The translations under genes and the position numbers were made by a program. The notes under the pieces are model-generated. The model did not search any database. It was not told where the DNA came from and saw only the letters and a list, made by a program, of their open reading frames with translations. DNA of 64,000 bases from Vitrella brassicaformis (lineage: Eukaryota > Sar > Vitrellaceae). Position 1 is the stretch's first letter. Each line of letters begins with the position of its first letter. The DNA lies in contig CDMY01000275.1 of assembly GCA_001179505.1 (NCBI GenBank), positions 188,233-252,232 of the forward strand, written 5' to 3'. Below are positions 35,100 through 46,237 of this stretch, one piece after another.

Positions 35100-37578
35100 C
35101 ATACCCGTGATGGCGGCACTGTGGACACCGTGTGCGGGTCGACGAACAACACATTCTCCGGCTGAACACACACACACACACACACACAAGAAGCCACCCA
35201 CCCAAGCATGTGGCACGACACCATCACGTTCCGCCCCGCCATGCCGGTGGTCCAGCTCACCTTGAGGTCGGTGTGTGTGAGCTGAATGCTCTGGAGGAAG
35301 TCCAGTGCCTCCAGCGCCTGCCTCGCCACGGCCTGGGTGTCCTCGAGGTAGAAGCCCTTGAAAGTATTGCGCTTCAGCAGGTCGTACAGACTCGACCCCA
35401 GCTTCTCGAACACCAGGCAGATGTGCTGCCCCTCATCGCCAACACCACCACACACATCGCCCCCCGGCATGTCGTATGGCGACACAGAATGGGTGTGGGC
35501 GCGCACGTCGTTGCAGCGCTTGCAGAAGTAGAAGGTGTCGACAAGCCTCACGCAGTGGGAGAGGTCGACAGGCCCGCCGCCGCCGAGCTCGGCCTCTCTG
35601 CTTGTGACTTCTCGCAGGATGTCGGCCTCTATCTTGGCGGCATCGGTGTACCTCTTGACGTCACGAACCACCTGAATGGACGGACGACACAGAAGGGGCG
35701 CTCGAGCGTTGCTGCCTGTGTTGGCGCATGTGAGTGTGCGTACCTTGATTGCTACTCGCTGTCCGGTCCGCAGGTCTATGGCGGCCACAACGCGTCCAAA
35801 CGTACCGTCGCCCAACAAACTCTCCTGCAGTGCATGCAGCAGACAGCACATGGGCAAGCAATAGGTCCATCCATCCATCCCTCCTTTCATCCATCCCTCC
35901 ATCATGTGTGTGTGTGTCCCCTCCGCTGACTTACCACTCTATATCTGTGCCCCATGATCATGCCGGCAGTCCACTCGAAATGCACTATCTCGTCGTCATC
36001 TTCATCCTTGTGCTTGGCCTTGCCCTTACCCACACCCTTGGCCCCCACATGCACCGCAGGCGCATGGTGCACTCCCACAGCTGGTGGCTGGGGCTGGGGC
36101 GGTTGCTGCACACCCACTGGCATGGCCCCCACACCGCCTCCGACATACACGGCCTGGTAGCCCGGCTGTGCCCCCGCGCCGCTCGTCATGCCCGGGTGAT
36201 ACCTGGGGGAGTTGTTGACCTCCATGCCTGATCCACAGAGGGGAGGGGGAGGGGCGACGGCCCGTGAGTGGGGTGGGGCGGGGGGCATGTAGTTGCGATT
36301 GTCGTAAGTCATGAGCGGCGAGCTGGAGTACCCTGCCGATGCCGCGCCGCTCTCCTGTCTCTCCCATGGCGCACAAGAGGGCACATGGGAGCCCAATGGT
36401 GGCACCTGGCCTGCCCCTGGCGGCCCCTGCCACTTGCGAGGGTCGCTACTGGAACGACCAGACGAGCTCTCGCCAGATGACGAACTGGACGACGAGCTCA
36501 CCGACGACACGGCCCGCTGTGGCTGCCCCTCCGACTGCAGACTCTGCCCTCCAACATACAAGTGGTTGCCCATTGGCATGGCCCTCATGTGCCGATCCCG
36601 CGGCAGCGAACGAGACCGGGACGACGAGCACACAGCGATGCTTCGCGGCCGGTGGCCGTTGGCTGCGGTGGGGAGAAGCGGGGGCGTGTCGGAGGGGCGG
36701 AAGGGGGCGTGGGGTGGGGGGGCGTAGGGGTCGGCTCGAGGCTGTGGATGCGCAAACGGAGGGGCGTGGCGGAGGGCCGACGCCTGGTATGGTGGGGGCT
36801 GTGGCCGGCCGGCATATCGCAGGTCGACGGGGTGCTCCACGGTGGCGTTGTGAGTGCCGATGTCCACACGCCGCATCTTCGCGCGCAGGCCGGGCGACGA
36901 GCGGTGCGCACCATAGTGAGGATGGTGGTGGGCCATGTCTCCACCAGAAGCCGCTTGCGCTCCACTGGGCGAGACAAAGCTCCCATGGCCGCCGTCGTGA
37001 CTGTGACCCATGTAGGGATCCACCGGACCACCATAGCCTCCCTTGCCCGCAAACTGGGGCGACGTGCTCGTGAAATGACCATGCTTGGCAAACCGCCGCT
37101 GCTGACCACCCCGGTAAGCCGAGTGGTGCGCCTCCTCGATAGCATATGGCGGGTCAGACATGCCCCCACCGTTGCCGACCACCCGCCATCCGTCGGCCGT
37201 CTGCATGGGCTGGTCCGAGTGCTGCGTCATGCTGCGATGCACCTGCATCCGGTCCGAGTAGTAGCTGTCGCTGCTGGGGGGGTATGCAGACGACGAGTCA
37301 GCGCTGAGAGGCCCCTCAGCCGTGGACATGTGGTTGAGCTTCCGCTTGCCCGACGGCGTGGGTAGGGATGGTGCGGAGGGAGCAGCGGCCACGTCGGCCA
37401 TCTCTGTGACGCTGGCGGTGGTGCTGTTGGTGAACCAGGACATCTGATGGTGCGGTTGGGGCTGCTGGAACGCGCTGTGATGGGCAGGAAGGGGCTGGTT
37501 AGCGTCATCAGCATACCCGTGAGTGCTCGGGAAGGTAGAGACACTGCAGGGGAAGCCAACCAAGCCAGCCATAGCCAA
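33914..37578 (-). CDS. CLK: LAMMER/CLK-family dual-specificity kinase with long N-terminal extension
   Basis: Ten exons on the minus strand, in phase: 37578-35935, 35824-35744, 35671-35261, 35161-35105, 35004-34947, 34860-34712, 34594-34538, 34423-34317, 34223-34163 and 34048-33914 (TGA), 919 residues. Residues 1-540 are low-complexity (Pro, His, Ser, Gly). The kinase domain begins at the glycine loop LLGDGTFGRV (about 551-560), followed by the catalytic lysine in VAIK, then LTHTDLKPENVLFVD, then DIKIIDFGGATFEHDHHC and KQYRAPEVVLG. The family signature EHLAMMERILGP appears as EHLAMMEAALHPIP. CLK/DOA kinases phosphorylate SR splicing factors in the nucleus and control alternative splicing. The kinase core looks intact. 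An insert of about 35 residues (CKRCNDVRAHTHSVSP and onward) lies in the N-lobe. The exon 9 segment is Gly/Ser-rich. Confidence 0.9.
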
Positions 37579-38051
37579 GATGGTGTCAGAAATAACGGAC
37601 GCACCGTCACCGTCGTCTAAGGTCGACTTACGTGGTGTTATGTGGGTTCCACGGGTCGAATGGCTGTCCCCATTGGGGATGGGAGGTCATCCTGAACACC
37701 GAACAACGCCATCAAAGTCATCCGGCGAAATCCAAGTGAGCTCGCTCCGCTCCCCAGTGTTCCCCCTCCCTCGTCCCCGTCTTACCGAACGTAGGCAGTC
37801 GCCATCGCCCACCGCTACAGGCAAACGAACGACGCCTTCATCGCCACCGAGAGGGTCAGCTCCTCGTCGCCTCGCCGCATCAAATCCCAGCTTGTCGACA
37901 AAGCTGTCACGGGTGGGAAGCCAAGCTTTCTTCAGCCTCTTTTGTCATCGGAGTCTCAAACACGCTCGTTTTCTGACGGCTGGCTGCGTTTTTTCCACGG
38001 TGCGAGCCAAGAGCCACGGTTTCACGGAGGGGTAGAGTTGTGGTCGAGGGG
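37579..38051. promoter_or_regulatory. 473-bp divergent region, kinase / GH81 glucanase
   Basis: Spacer between two head-to-head genes. No coding signal beyond short ORFs and no clear core promoter motif. It should contain both 5' untranslated regions. Confidence 0.35.
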
Positions 38052-41000
38052 ATGCCCCGGCGCTCTGCCGCTGTCGCTGCAGCAGAAACATGGGACTACG
38101 ACAGTCAGCAGAAAGGTAAGCAACGCAGATCTGCCAATTCGACACTCCTGCACTCGCATCCTGGTTTTCTCCTCCCTCGTGTGATCTGTCACTCACTGCA
38201 GATTTCCTCAGCAAGCTGTATGCGCAGAGTCAGGACGGCCCCTCTGCTCGCAGACTGGCGCTCCTGGCCGTCTGGCGCAAAAGGCGATGGTTCGTGGTCG
38301 TGTGGCTGGCGTGCGTGGCGGTGTTGATGTGGCGGCTGGTGGTGTACATACTGGGTGCACTGTATGCTGTGGATGAGCCGTTTGTGCCCCGCAATGTGAC
38401 GGACGTCGAGTTTGAGCCGTCGCGGGTGGGATTCTTCGCCATACCCAGATGGGAGCTCCCCGGTGTCGGTAATAAAGTGGAGGGAGCAGAGACCAACGGC
38501 AGCGGGTTTGATTTGCAGATCTGCTGCTTTCGTATGCGTCTGGATATGTTTCAGGCGGCCCCGCGGCGCCCGATCTCTGGAGCGGTGCCTTCTTTCGGAA
38601 TGCATCATCACCACAGGGCCGTCGGCTGTCCGCCTTTGATGACCAGGCTGCCGACACATCCAACACATCCGTCCCCCTCCCTCCCGCTCCCGCCCATCCG
38701 CTGCCCACCAACAAATGGTGGTCCAACCTCATCATGCCCCCCGGACATGGCGACAAACACGGCGTCAACCAGGCGCCATATCTGGTGCGTGTGGTGGCCG
38801 ATGTCCATCGGATCGGGCTGCACGTCCACGCCCCATACAGCGTGACCTACCAGGGGGGCGATGGCGACTTTGTCAACACGGTGGAGGCATACTCGACGCC
38901 ATTTGGGCCGGACGCCATGGGATGGTTCGTGGGCATATCGATCCCCGTTCGCTCGGCGTATCGGCATCTGGTGGAGGACTTCGACGAGCTGTCGGTGACC
39001 AAGGTGTTTCACTATGCCGACAGAGTGTCGAAGCGGGGGAGATTTAAGACTCTCCGCAGCTGGCTGGTCCGCGGCAGCCCTTTCATGACCCTAGAGTGGC
39101 CCCAGGACCATTTCGAGGCGAGACCTGTGTACAGAAACCGCAATGCCAACCTACCCAACACCATCCTATGGTGAGATCAGATCAGATCGTGGATGGGGTG
39201 GGGGACGGATCAATGGGATCAATGGATGGGGAGTCTCCGTGGAGGGGTGTCTGTGTGTGAAGGTTTGGCACCCCTGGCGAGCAGTACAACTGCACGGAAG
39301 ACACATTCGCCAACCAAACACCGGTCAGTTCTAAGGGATTGATCAGCGGCTGGGGAGCTTGGTCCGTCCATAAGCCGCGCGTGTCTGATGTCTGTCGTTG
39401 ATGTGGATGTGTGCAGGTTGAGTCTGACCTCTTCTACATCCAGCTGATGGACGGATCAGAGTGGGGATTCGTATTCTCAGCTCCAGTAAGATAGAAGGAT
39501 AGATGCACCGCACCGTGGGCACACACATGACATGCCCGAGAGAGACATTCATTGCTTTACCTACCTTTGTCCATCCTTCAGGTGGTCCTCCGCTGCCATT
39601 ACGACTCCCGCAGCCGCCACTCACTTCTCAAGAGCGACTACCCACTGGCCGAGGGGACGATAGTGCGTGTGGGTCTCATGTCTGCGTGTAAGCACGAGCA
39701 TGTGGTGGGGCAGTACGACATGGACAAGATTAACGCCATGCACATGGAGGGAATCAGACGCCTGTGCGATGAAACACGAGAGCTCAAGAGGTGAACACAG
39801 GCCTGCCTGGCAGGCCAGGCGGCCAGGGGGCAGCCAACATACATACCTACCCGCATTGTGTGTGTGCGTGCGTATGTGGTGTGGTGTTCAGGAGCACCTT
39901 CTGGTCATCGGCTGTGTGGTATCCTGTCGGCGGCACTGTGGAAATCGACCTGAAGGACGGCCATGCAGACCTGTACTACCGTTATCGGTATCGCCGGCTG
40001 CCCTCCACTACCTCATCCCTCAACCATCCAAAGGCCATCGTCCTCTTACACGCACTCCACAGGTCCGCACGCACACAAATAGAATGGCTGCCGGCTGTTC
40101 GCCAATTACGGCCCGCCAATGTGTGTTCCCTTCCCCCAATCTGTGTGCCGTGCCAGGTGGATGTTGCTGCCTGCATCGCGTCGCCCTCGGCCACTGCCAG
40201 ACCCTACGTCGACCGACGACGACCCAGTGCCGCCACACGACTGCATCGACACTGTCCACGTGAGACACAAAGACAGACCGCCCCACACCCATCCAGACAC
40301 AATGAACACAGATACCATTCTGTTCATCTTTTGTGTATGTTTGTTTCAGGGCGAGCAGTGCGCGTGGGAAGCCGAGCCAGTGCCTGTGAGTGGGACGGGA
40401 TGGATGCCGGGAGCCGACAGGGCGGCAAACCACTCACACCGGTGTGTGTGTTGTGTGGTTTGGTACATACAGGTCGAATCTGCGTCACACAGCCATGAGG
40501 TGGTAGTGGCCTTCAGGCGGCTGCCGTACTCACAGGTATCGTGGCACGGCCCCGCACCCATCCCCAAGCAGTGGGCCCTCCTGATCAGAGAGCAGTTGAT
40601 CCGTGACGTCCGCGACAAGAATATCATCCCCCCTCAGAGGGTCATGAGGGGGCGGGTCGACCCTATCGAATTCGGACAGGTGAGTGAGAAGGGACGGACG
40701 GACGGACGGACGGCAGGAGGGCCTGCCTGTGCTGTGTAACCATCCCATCCCGCTCTCCTTTCAACCCATGTATGCATCAATCAATCAATCAGGTCATGTA
40801 CAAGTTTGGCCGCATGGCGCTGATCGCTGACGCACTGGGCAAGTCCAGCAAGCGGGAACTCAACTATGTAAGTGCGTCTGTCTGTCTGTCTGTCTGTCAC
40901 GAGGAGAGAGAACCAATCGGGAGGGAGGGAGTAGGTCTGTCTGTGTCTCTTTCCTTTCTTTCGTCTGATGATCAGGCCACCAACTACGCCAGGGACGGTC

Positions 41001-42828
41001 TTGAGCGTTGGCTCAACTTCACTGGGGGCAACAAGTTCATGTACGACACGCACTGGGGAGGTTTGGTGCCCTGTGGCTGTGATGTCTTTGAGGGCAAGTG
41101 CTACAACAAAGGTACGGTAGGTAGGTACCAAGGGGACAGCACGACATCCGTCCGCACCTCAAACATGGTCTGTCTCTGTGACTGGTGGATGGTGAATGAA
41201 AGGTCCCATGCATTGGGAGACGGGGGGATGCCCCGCCCTGCAGATGGCCGATGTCGACTCAGGTGTGCAGGCAAGCTAAGCTGCACACGTAGCGACCGAC
41301 CGACACGCGTGGCCGGCTGGCCATTGATTGGGTTATCGCCGGCCGCCTGTTGTGTGTGGCTAAAGGTATGGGTTTCTATTCGTCCCACATCATCGCATTC
41401 GGCTACCTCATTTTCCTCGCCGCCGTCACGGCAAGATTCTCGCCCAACTTCCTGACGAGGCGCATCCAAATAAGGGTGGGTGGGTGTACTGACTGCAACA
41501 CATCATGGCCTGAGTGTGTGTCCCTCCCTGCGTGTGTTGCAGGTGTCTAATGGTGTGTACTTGAGTGCTTCCTACCACGACATAGTGTGGACGTGGATAC
41601 GCAACGTGGCCACACCCGGACACATCATCGGACAACACACATACAGGTAGGGAGGTAGGGAAACGAGGAGGAAAGGCCTACGCCAGGCAGGCACCGTGGC
41701 AGCCTGTCGCTTGTGCGGCTTCCTTGCGTGCAGCAACGCGACGCTTCAGGGTCATTTGTCTGGTCACTTTGCTCCCCACCGACACAAGGACTGGTGGTAC
41801 CTCAACTCGTGGACATCAGGTAGTAGGCAAAGGGCCGCTGACTGACTGAAGGGACACATCGATCTACTCGACTCGCTTTGTGGGCGTGCAGGAATGATGC
41901 CCGACGGTCGGGGGCCGCGTACCGACAGCGCATCGGAGATCGCCTTCGCCTACCACGCCATTGGCTTGTATGCACTGGCTGTGGGCGACAAGGACCTGCA
42001 CACGTGAGAGAGACAACGGCAAGGCTGACTGCAAGGCTGACTGACTGACATTAGTTCCTTTCTTAACGCTGTGTGTGCAGGTGGGCGTCATTTCTGACTG
42101 GGACGGAGATCCTCTTCGCCAACGCATTCATGCACATCAACTCAGGTGTGTATGTATACCCACAAATGGTGGGCCAGCAGCAACACCCGTGTGGTGTGTG
42201 TCTGTCAGCGTCTGAGACCTACCCCGTGTCAGTCCGTCGCATGATGCGTCACGTGGGTGCCTTCTACGACATGGAGGCCTCCTACTCCCCAGCCTACAGC
42301 ACCTCACCCAACGCGGCCCACGGCACCCAGCTGCTGCCCCTCTCTCCCCTGTCCTTCGAAGCACTCGAACCCAAGTGGATGCTCTGGGCCTGGGACAGGT
42401 AGGTACCTACCTGAACACACAGACAGACAGACGACACAGCGAGCATGCCTGACATGGCAACGCAACGCTTGTGTGGTTGGTGTGTCCGTGTCAGGTTTGA
42501 GGGTGCGTGTAAGGGTCGTGACTGCGTGGACAGTGGGTGGGTGAGCGCGCTCGCAGCTGCCCATGTGTATGTGCGAGCAGCCGACATGAAAACCTCACTC
42601 AAGAAATTCCAGGCTATCGATTGCTTCAGGGTAGGCACAAACGTGTGTCTCTCATTCATTGATTGGTCTGTGTGTATGTATGTGTGTTTGTAGGAGCGGT
42701 ATCCTGCGTGTCGGACGTTGAGCAGGAGTATCATGTACTGGTGGGGGGCCATGGTGGAGGCGGTCGACGGCGCACTGGGCGTATCGGGCCCCTCGCCGCA
42801 ATATGCCTACAACTTCACCGTCTTCTAG
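38052..42828 (+). CDS. ENG1: membrane-anchored glycoside hydrolase family 81 (endo-1,3-beta-glucanase type)
   Basis: Twenty exons join in phase: 38052-38115, 38202-38468, 38555-39170, 39263-39323, 39417-39485, 39582-39790, 39892-40062, 40157-40259, 40350-40385, 40473-40679, 40793-40867, 40976-41111, 41366-41475, 41543-41646, 41734-41819, 41892-42003, 42081-42145, 42209-42398, 42495-42630 and 42694-42828, giving 983 residues. A single hydrophobic segment at about 51-75 makes it a type II membrane protein. GH81 landmarks are LPTNKWWSNLIMPPG, THWGGLVPCG, FGYLIFLAAV, RHKDWWYLNSWTSG, and TDSASEIAFAYHAIGLYALA with the conserved Glu (about 787). Family members cut beta-1,3-glucan (callose, paramylon, laminarin type). 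Where the family has NDHHFHYGY with the presumed acid Asp, this gene has SSHIIAFGY (about 677-685). It may be an inactive or divergent glucan-binding member. Confidence 0.9.
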
Positions 42829-43619
42829 ACCTTATTTACTCTGCCTCTCTCTGTCTGCCTATCTATCTATCGGTGTGCATGTCATGGACGTATGTGTGTA
42901 TGTGTGTCTATGTTATGTTATGTTTGTATACTGCCCTCTCTTCTCAGATCAGGTGAGGTGGACGAACGCAGGTGTGGTGTGGTGTGGTGTGCCATGGTTT
43001 CTATCTCCCTATCATCTATCTATTTGTCGGCATGCCTGGTATGGATATTCCAAAGTGCGTATGTTCGTAGGTAGGTATCGGGTGGTTCGTCTTGCATTTG
43101 GCGAGACATCCAGCCAGCCAGCCCCTTCTGAAAAAGGTCAGTCAGTCAGGCTCTTCCTTCAATCGAGTGAGTGTTTTGGTCAGTCAGTCAGTGTTTTGTA
43201 GTCACGAAGGCCAGTCAGGTGGCGCGTGCATGAGATGGTGTGATACATGTGATCTCAGGTAGGTAGCAGATGAATCAGGTAGCAGTCAGTGAATTAATTA
43301 GGTCAGCAGCGTGCCTGCAGTCATGTCATGCGTGCGATTGTCGATCGACGTCGAGTGAGTGTCAGTCAGCACGAAGGACTATCTCTATCTAGTACATGTA
43401 TGTAACGTGAGCGGCGTCCGTCCGTTTGCACGGTCATGTCATTCAGCATGCGAGTGGCTGCAGCCTGCCGTTTCCATCGGGCGATATCTCATGTATCAAC
43501 TCGTCAGCCAGCCGCGACACACACTGCACCCACACACACGCACACACGGCAGAACAGACAGAGAATTGCCACGAGGGGCCCCGGGTGCCCTCGGCCATTT
43601 CGTCCACTCACCCACCCTC
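42829..43619. other. convergent intergenic stretch
   Basis: About 790 bp with TATG/TGTG runs near 42890-42930 and repeated CAGTCAGT units near 43138-43200. No gene is supported. Confidence 0.5.
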
Positions 43620-44304
43620 TCACCTCACCTCCTTGTCGACTCCGGTGACATTTGCTGGCACGGTGCACTCATATAGACAGAATCGCTGCAGCAACAAACA
43701 TCCATCATAAGGGCGCTGCTCGTCTTCGCCCTCCGTGTCTGTCTGTCAGTTGCATTGCCCACCTCGTATTCCGCATACTATTTGCCCATCCATTCAAACA
43801 GAACACGCACAATCGGGGCGGGACACATGTATGCCATCTCTATTCATGTTTGCAATGGAAATGGGTGCGGTGCGCACCTCACCTCAGTCGCCGCGAGTAT
43901 GGGGCTGCCCTGCAGTGCACACGCGTCGTTGCACCGTAGCCCCGATGACAGGGGAGGCAAACCACACTTCCTGCAGTCATCCATCCATATCTCGCGATCG
44001 ATGGATGCACTTCACACCTCATCTCATGCATCTGACGTACTTACAGGTTGCAGTGGCCGTTGAGGGCCGGTTCGTTCTGCGGCAGCGGCTGCGTCAGGCA
44101 GCAGCTGCACGTGCATGGCTGCCTCGGGTCAGCCCGCCCTTGCCCGAGCGTTGTCAGGCTGGCGACGGCCTCGACGATGAGTTCGCCAGGATATCTGCCA
44201 TGCGTCTGGGCTGCACACACTCCTTCAACAGACACGGCGGCCACGAGCAGAAAAGGGAAAATCACTCTCCGCTTTGCCACGTAAACACATACCGGGACGA
44301 TCAT
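43620..44304 (-). CDS. small secreted cysteine-rich protein
   Basis: Three exons on the minus strand fit in phase: 44304-44045, 43970-43883 and 43685-43620 (TGA), 137 residues. Donors are GTAAGTAC and GTGAGG, acceptors CTGCAG. The N-terminus (MIVPVCVYVAKRRVIFPFLLVAAVS) has a hydrophobic core ending in VCAAQ, a plausible signal peptide. The mature part contains clustered cysteines: CTCSCC in exon 1, then C at the exon 1/2 junction (LKCGLPP), LRCNDAC, and FCLYEC in exon 3. Such spacing suggests disulphide bonding. I know of no family. The last exon could instead splice at GAG|GTGAGG and continue. It lies between the GH81 gene (convergent) and the cytochrome b5 reductase gene (same strand). Confidence 0.6.
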
Positions 44305-44586
44305 GAAATGAGAGCGTCAAGTCATGAGCAAGTCATGTCGTAATGACGCAGTCCCTTGCGTATCGGTTCACACGCTTCCGCCTCAATACATGCACGCAGC
44401 GCCGCGAAAAACCGCAACGCACCCGCCACAGACACAGACACACACAAAGCATCCGAGCCATCCCAAGCCACAGCCACCAGCTCAGACACACACACCGTCT
44501 CATACTGCGATGATGCTCTCCATGCTCTCACCCCAAGCTCTCTCTCTACGTGTGCCAAAGAACTGCCCCCGGCCTGCTGCCAAAGA
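44305..44586. other. spacer between small secreted gene and cytochrome b5 reductase
   Basis: 282 bp. It should hold the promoter of the small secreted gene and the 3' end of the reductase gene, both on the minus strand. Nothing recognisable. Confidence 0.4.
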
Positions 44587-46095
44587 TCAGAACTCGAGCA
44601 TGTCCTCCTTTGGGTATCCGAGTGCCTCGAGGTTGGCCTTGCAGGCATACTTGATCATGGGCGGGGGGCCGCACATGAGGATGAGCGTGTCCGGGGCCGG
44701 GGGCGGCAGGTGCTCCTGGATCATCTCCTTGGTGATGAACCCGCTGCTGTACTTCCAGCCGGCCGAGGGGGGGCGGTCCAGTGTGTACCACAGCTTGAAG
44801 CGGTCGGGGTGCTTCTGCAGCTCGGCCTCCAGCATGTCACGCACAAGAATGTCCTCCTCTGTCTGGTTGGCGAAGATGAGCGACAGCTGGGTCGGATCGT
44901 TGGGGTCGGCCAGCACCGCCTGGATCACCTGAAGCATCTGCAGCAGAGCAGCCAACAGCAGCAGGGGGCAGAGAGGGGGGGGTGGGGGGGGTGGNNNNNN
45001 NNNNNNNNNNNNNNNNNNNNNNNNNNNNNNNNNNNNNNNNNNNNNNNNNNNNNNNNNNNNNNNNNNNNNNNNNNNNNNNNNNNNNNNNNNNNNNNNNNNN
45101 NNNNNNNNNNNNNNNNNNNNNNNNNNNNNNNNNNNNNNNNNNNNNNNNNNNNNNNNNNNNNNNNNNNNNNNNNNNNNNNNNNNNNNNNNNNNNNNNNNNN
45201 NNNNNNNNNNNNNNNNNNNNNNNNNNNNNNNNNNNNNNNNNNNNNNNNNNNNNNNNNNNNNNNNNNNNNNNNNNNNNNNNNNNNNNNNNNNNNNGGGGGG
45301 GGTGGGAGGAGAGGTCACTGGCAGGCGTCCATGAGTGCATGTGTGTGCCTACCGGTGTGATGCCGGTGCCTCCCGCCATCATGCCGATTTTCTTCTTGGG
45401 GATCTGCTTCTTGCCATACGTGAACAGACCGTTGCCCTGGATGGATGGATAGACAACAGCAGTGTGTTGATGGCCTGCCATGAGTGGTCGCCCTTTTAAA
45501 AGTGTCGGTCGAACCTTGTATTCGATCATGCCAATGGGCCCCATCATGTCAATCGTGTCGCCTATCTCAAGGCTCTCCAGATACTGCGACATCTTCCCAC
45601 CTGCAAACACACACACACACACACACATCCAGCAGCTCACATCGTGCATCGCATCGTTCGCTCACCGTCAGGGAAGCTGTCCTTCTCCCCCCCTCTGTAG
45701 ACCTTGATCATCAGGTCCACGTGCCCCGGCGTCTCGTCGCCCGTCACGGGCGTGTACTTCCTCTCTATCTCTGCCTTGCCGGCCTCGGGATCCGGCCGCT
45801 TGTTCCACTCGCCCTCCACCTTGCCCTTCATGTTGGGTGCGAAGAGCTTGAAGTGCTTGCCGATGGGCAGCCCCAGGATGTAGTTCTTGCCCGGCAGACC
45901 CAGCCGGAACTTGCGCGTGTCGTGGGAGACGATGATCTTGTCGATGAGTGTCACCTTTTGCCGCTCCTTGTTGAGGAACTTCTTGGTCTTGGTCTTCTGG
46001 TGGTAGATGTACGCCGCGATGCCCACCGCACACGCGATGCCGGCGCCTGCAGCTGCCACCAGGGGGAGGGTCGAGCCGTTCGTTGAGTCGGACAT
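44587..46095 (-). CDS. CYB5R: NADH-cytochrome b5 reductase
   Basis: Four exons on the minus strand, in phase: 46095-45666, 45600-45515, 45436-45353 and 44937-44587 (TGA), 316 residues. An N-terminal membrane anchor ([21 protein letters not shown]) precedes the ferredoxin-reductase fold. The FAD-binding RKYTPV motif, the second flavin motif [11 protein letters not shown], the nucleotide-binding MAGGTGITP and the NADH-binding CGPPPMI are all present. The length matches membrane-bound family members (about 300). It transfers electrons from NADH to cytochrome b5 at the ER or outer mitochondrial membrane, for lipid desaturation and sterol synthesis. The last intron contains the 300-N gap, which does not interrupt coding. 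Confidence 0.93.
44995..45294. other. assembly gap, 300 N
   Basis: Exactly 300 N flanked by G homopolymers (44975-44992 and 45295-45302), inside an intron of the cytochrome b5 reductase gene. Confidence 0.95.
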
Positions 46096-46237
46096 GGCTC
46101 GCTGATGGGTACGGTGCTGATCTTCGGACGATGAGTCCCTCCCTCGGCCGCCTTGCCGTCTGCTGCAAATTTGCGCGCTTATTTGCGATCCGCAAGATTA
46201 GCCCGCAAACTTCCGCTACTCCCTTCGGCTGCATTCA
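46096..46237. promoter_or_regulatory. divergent promoter, CYB5R / multi-pass membrane protein
   Basis: About 142 bp between start codons (205 bp if the second ATG of the plus gene, 46301, is used). No named motif. Confidence 0.35.

Noticed and set aside
44837-45649. ORF running through the N gap
   Set aside because: The frame across the gap is artificial. The real reductase exons end on either side and splice around it.
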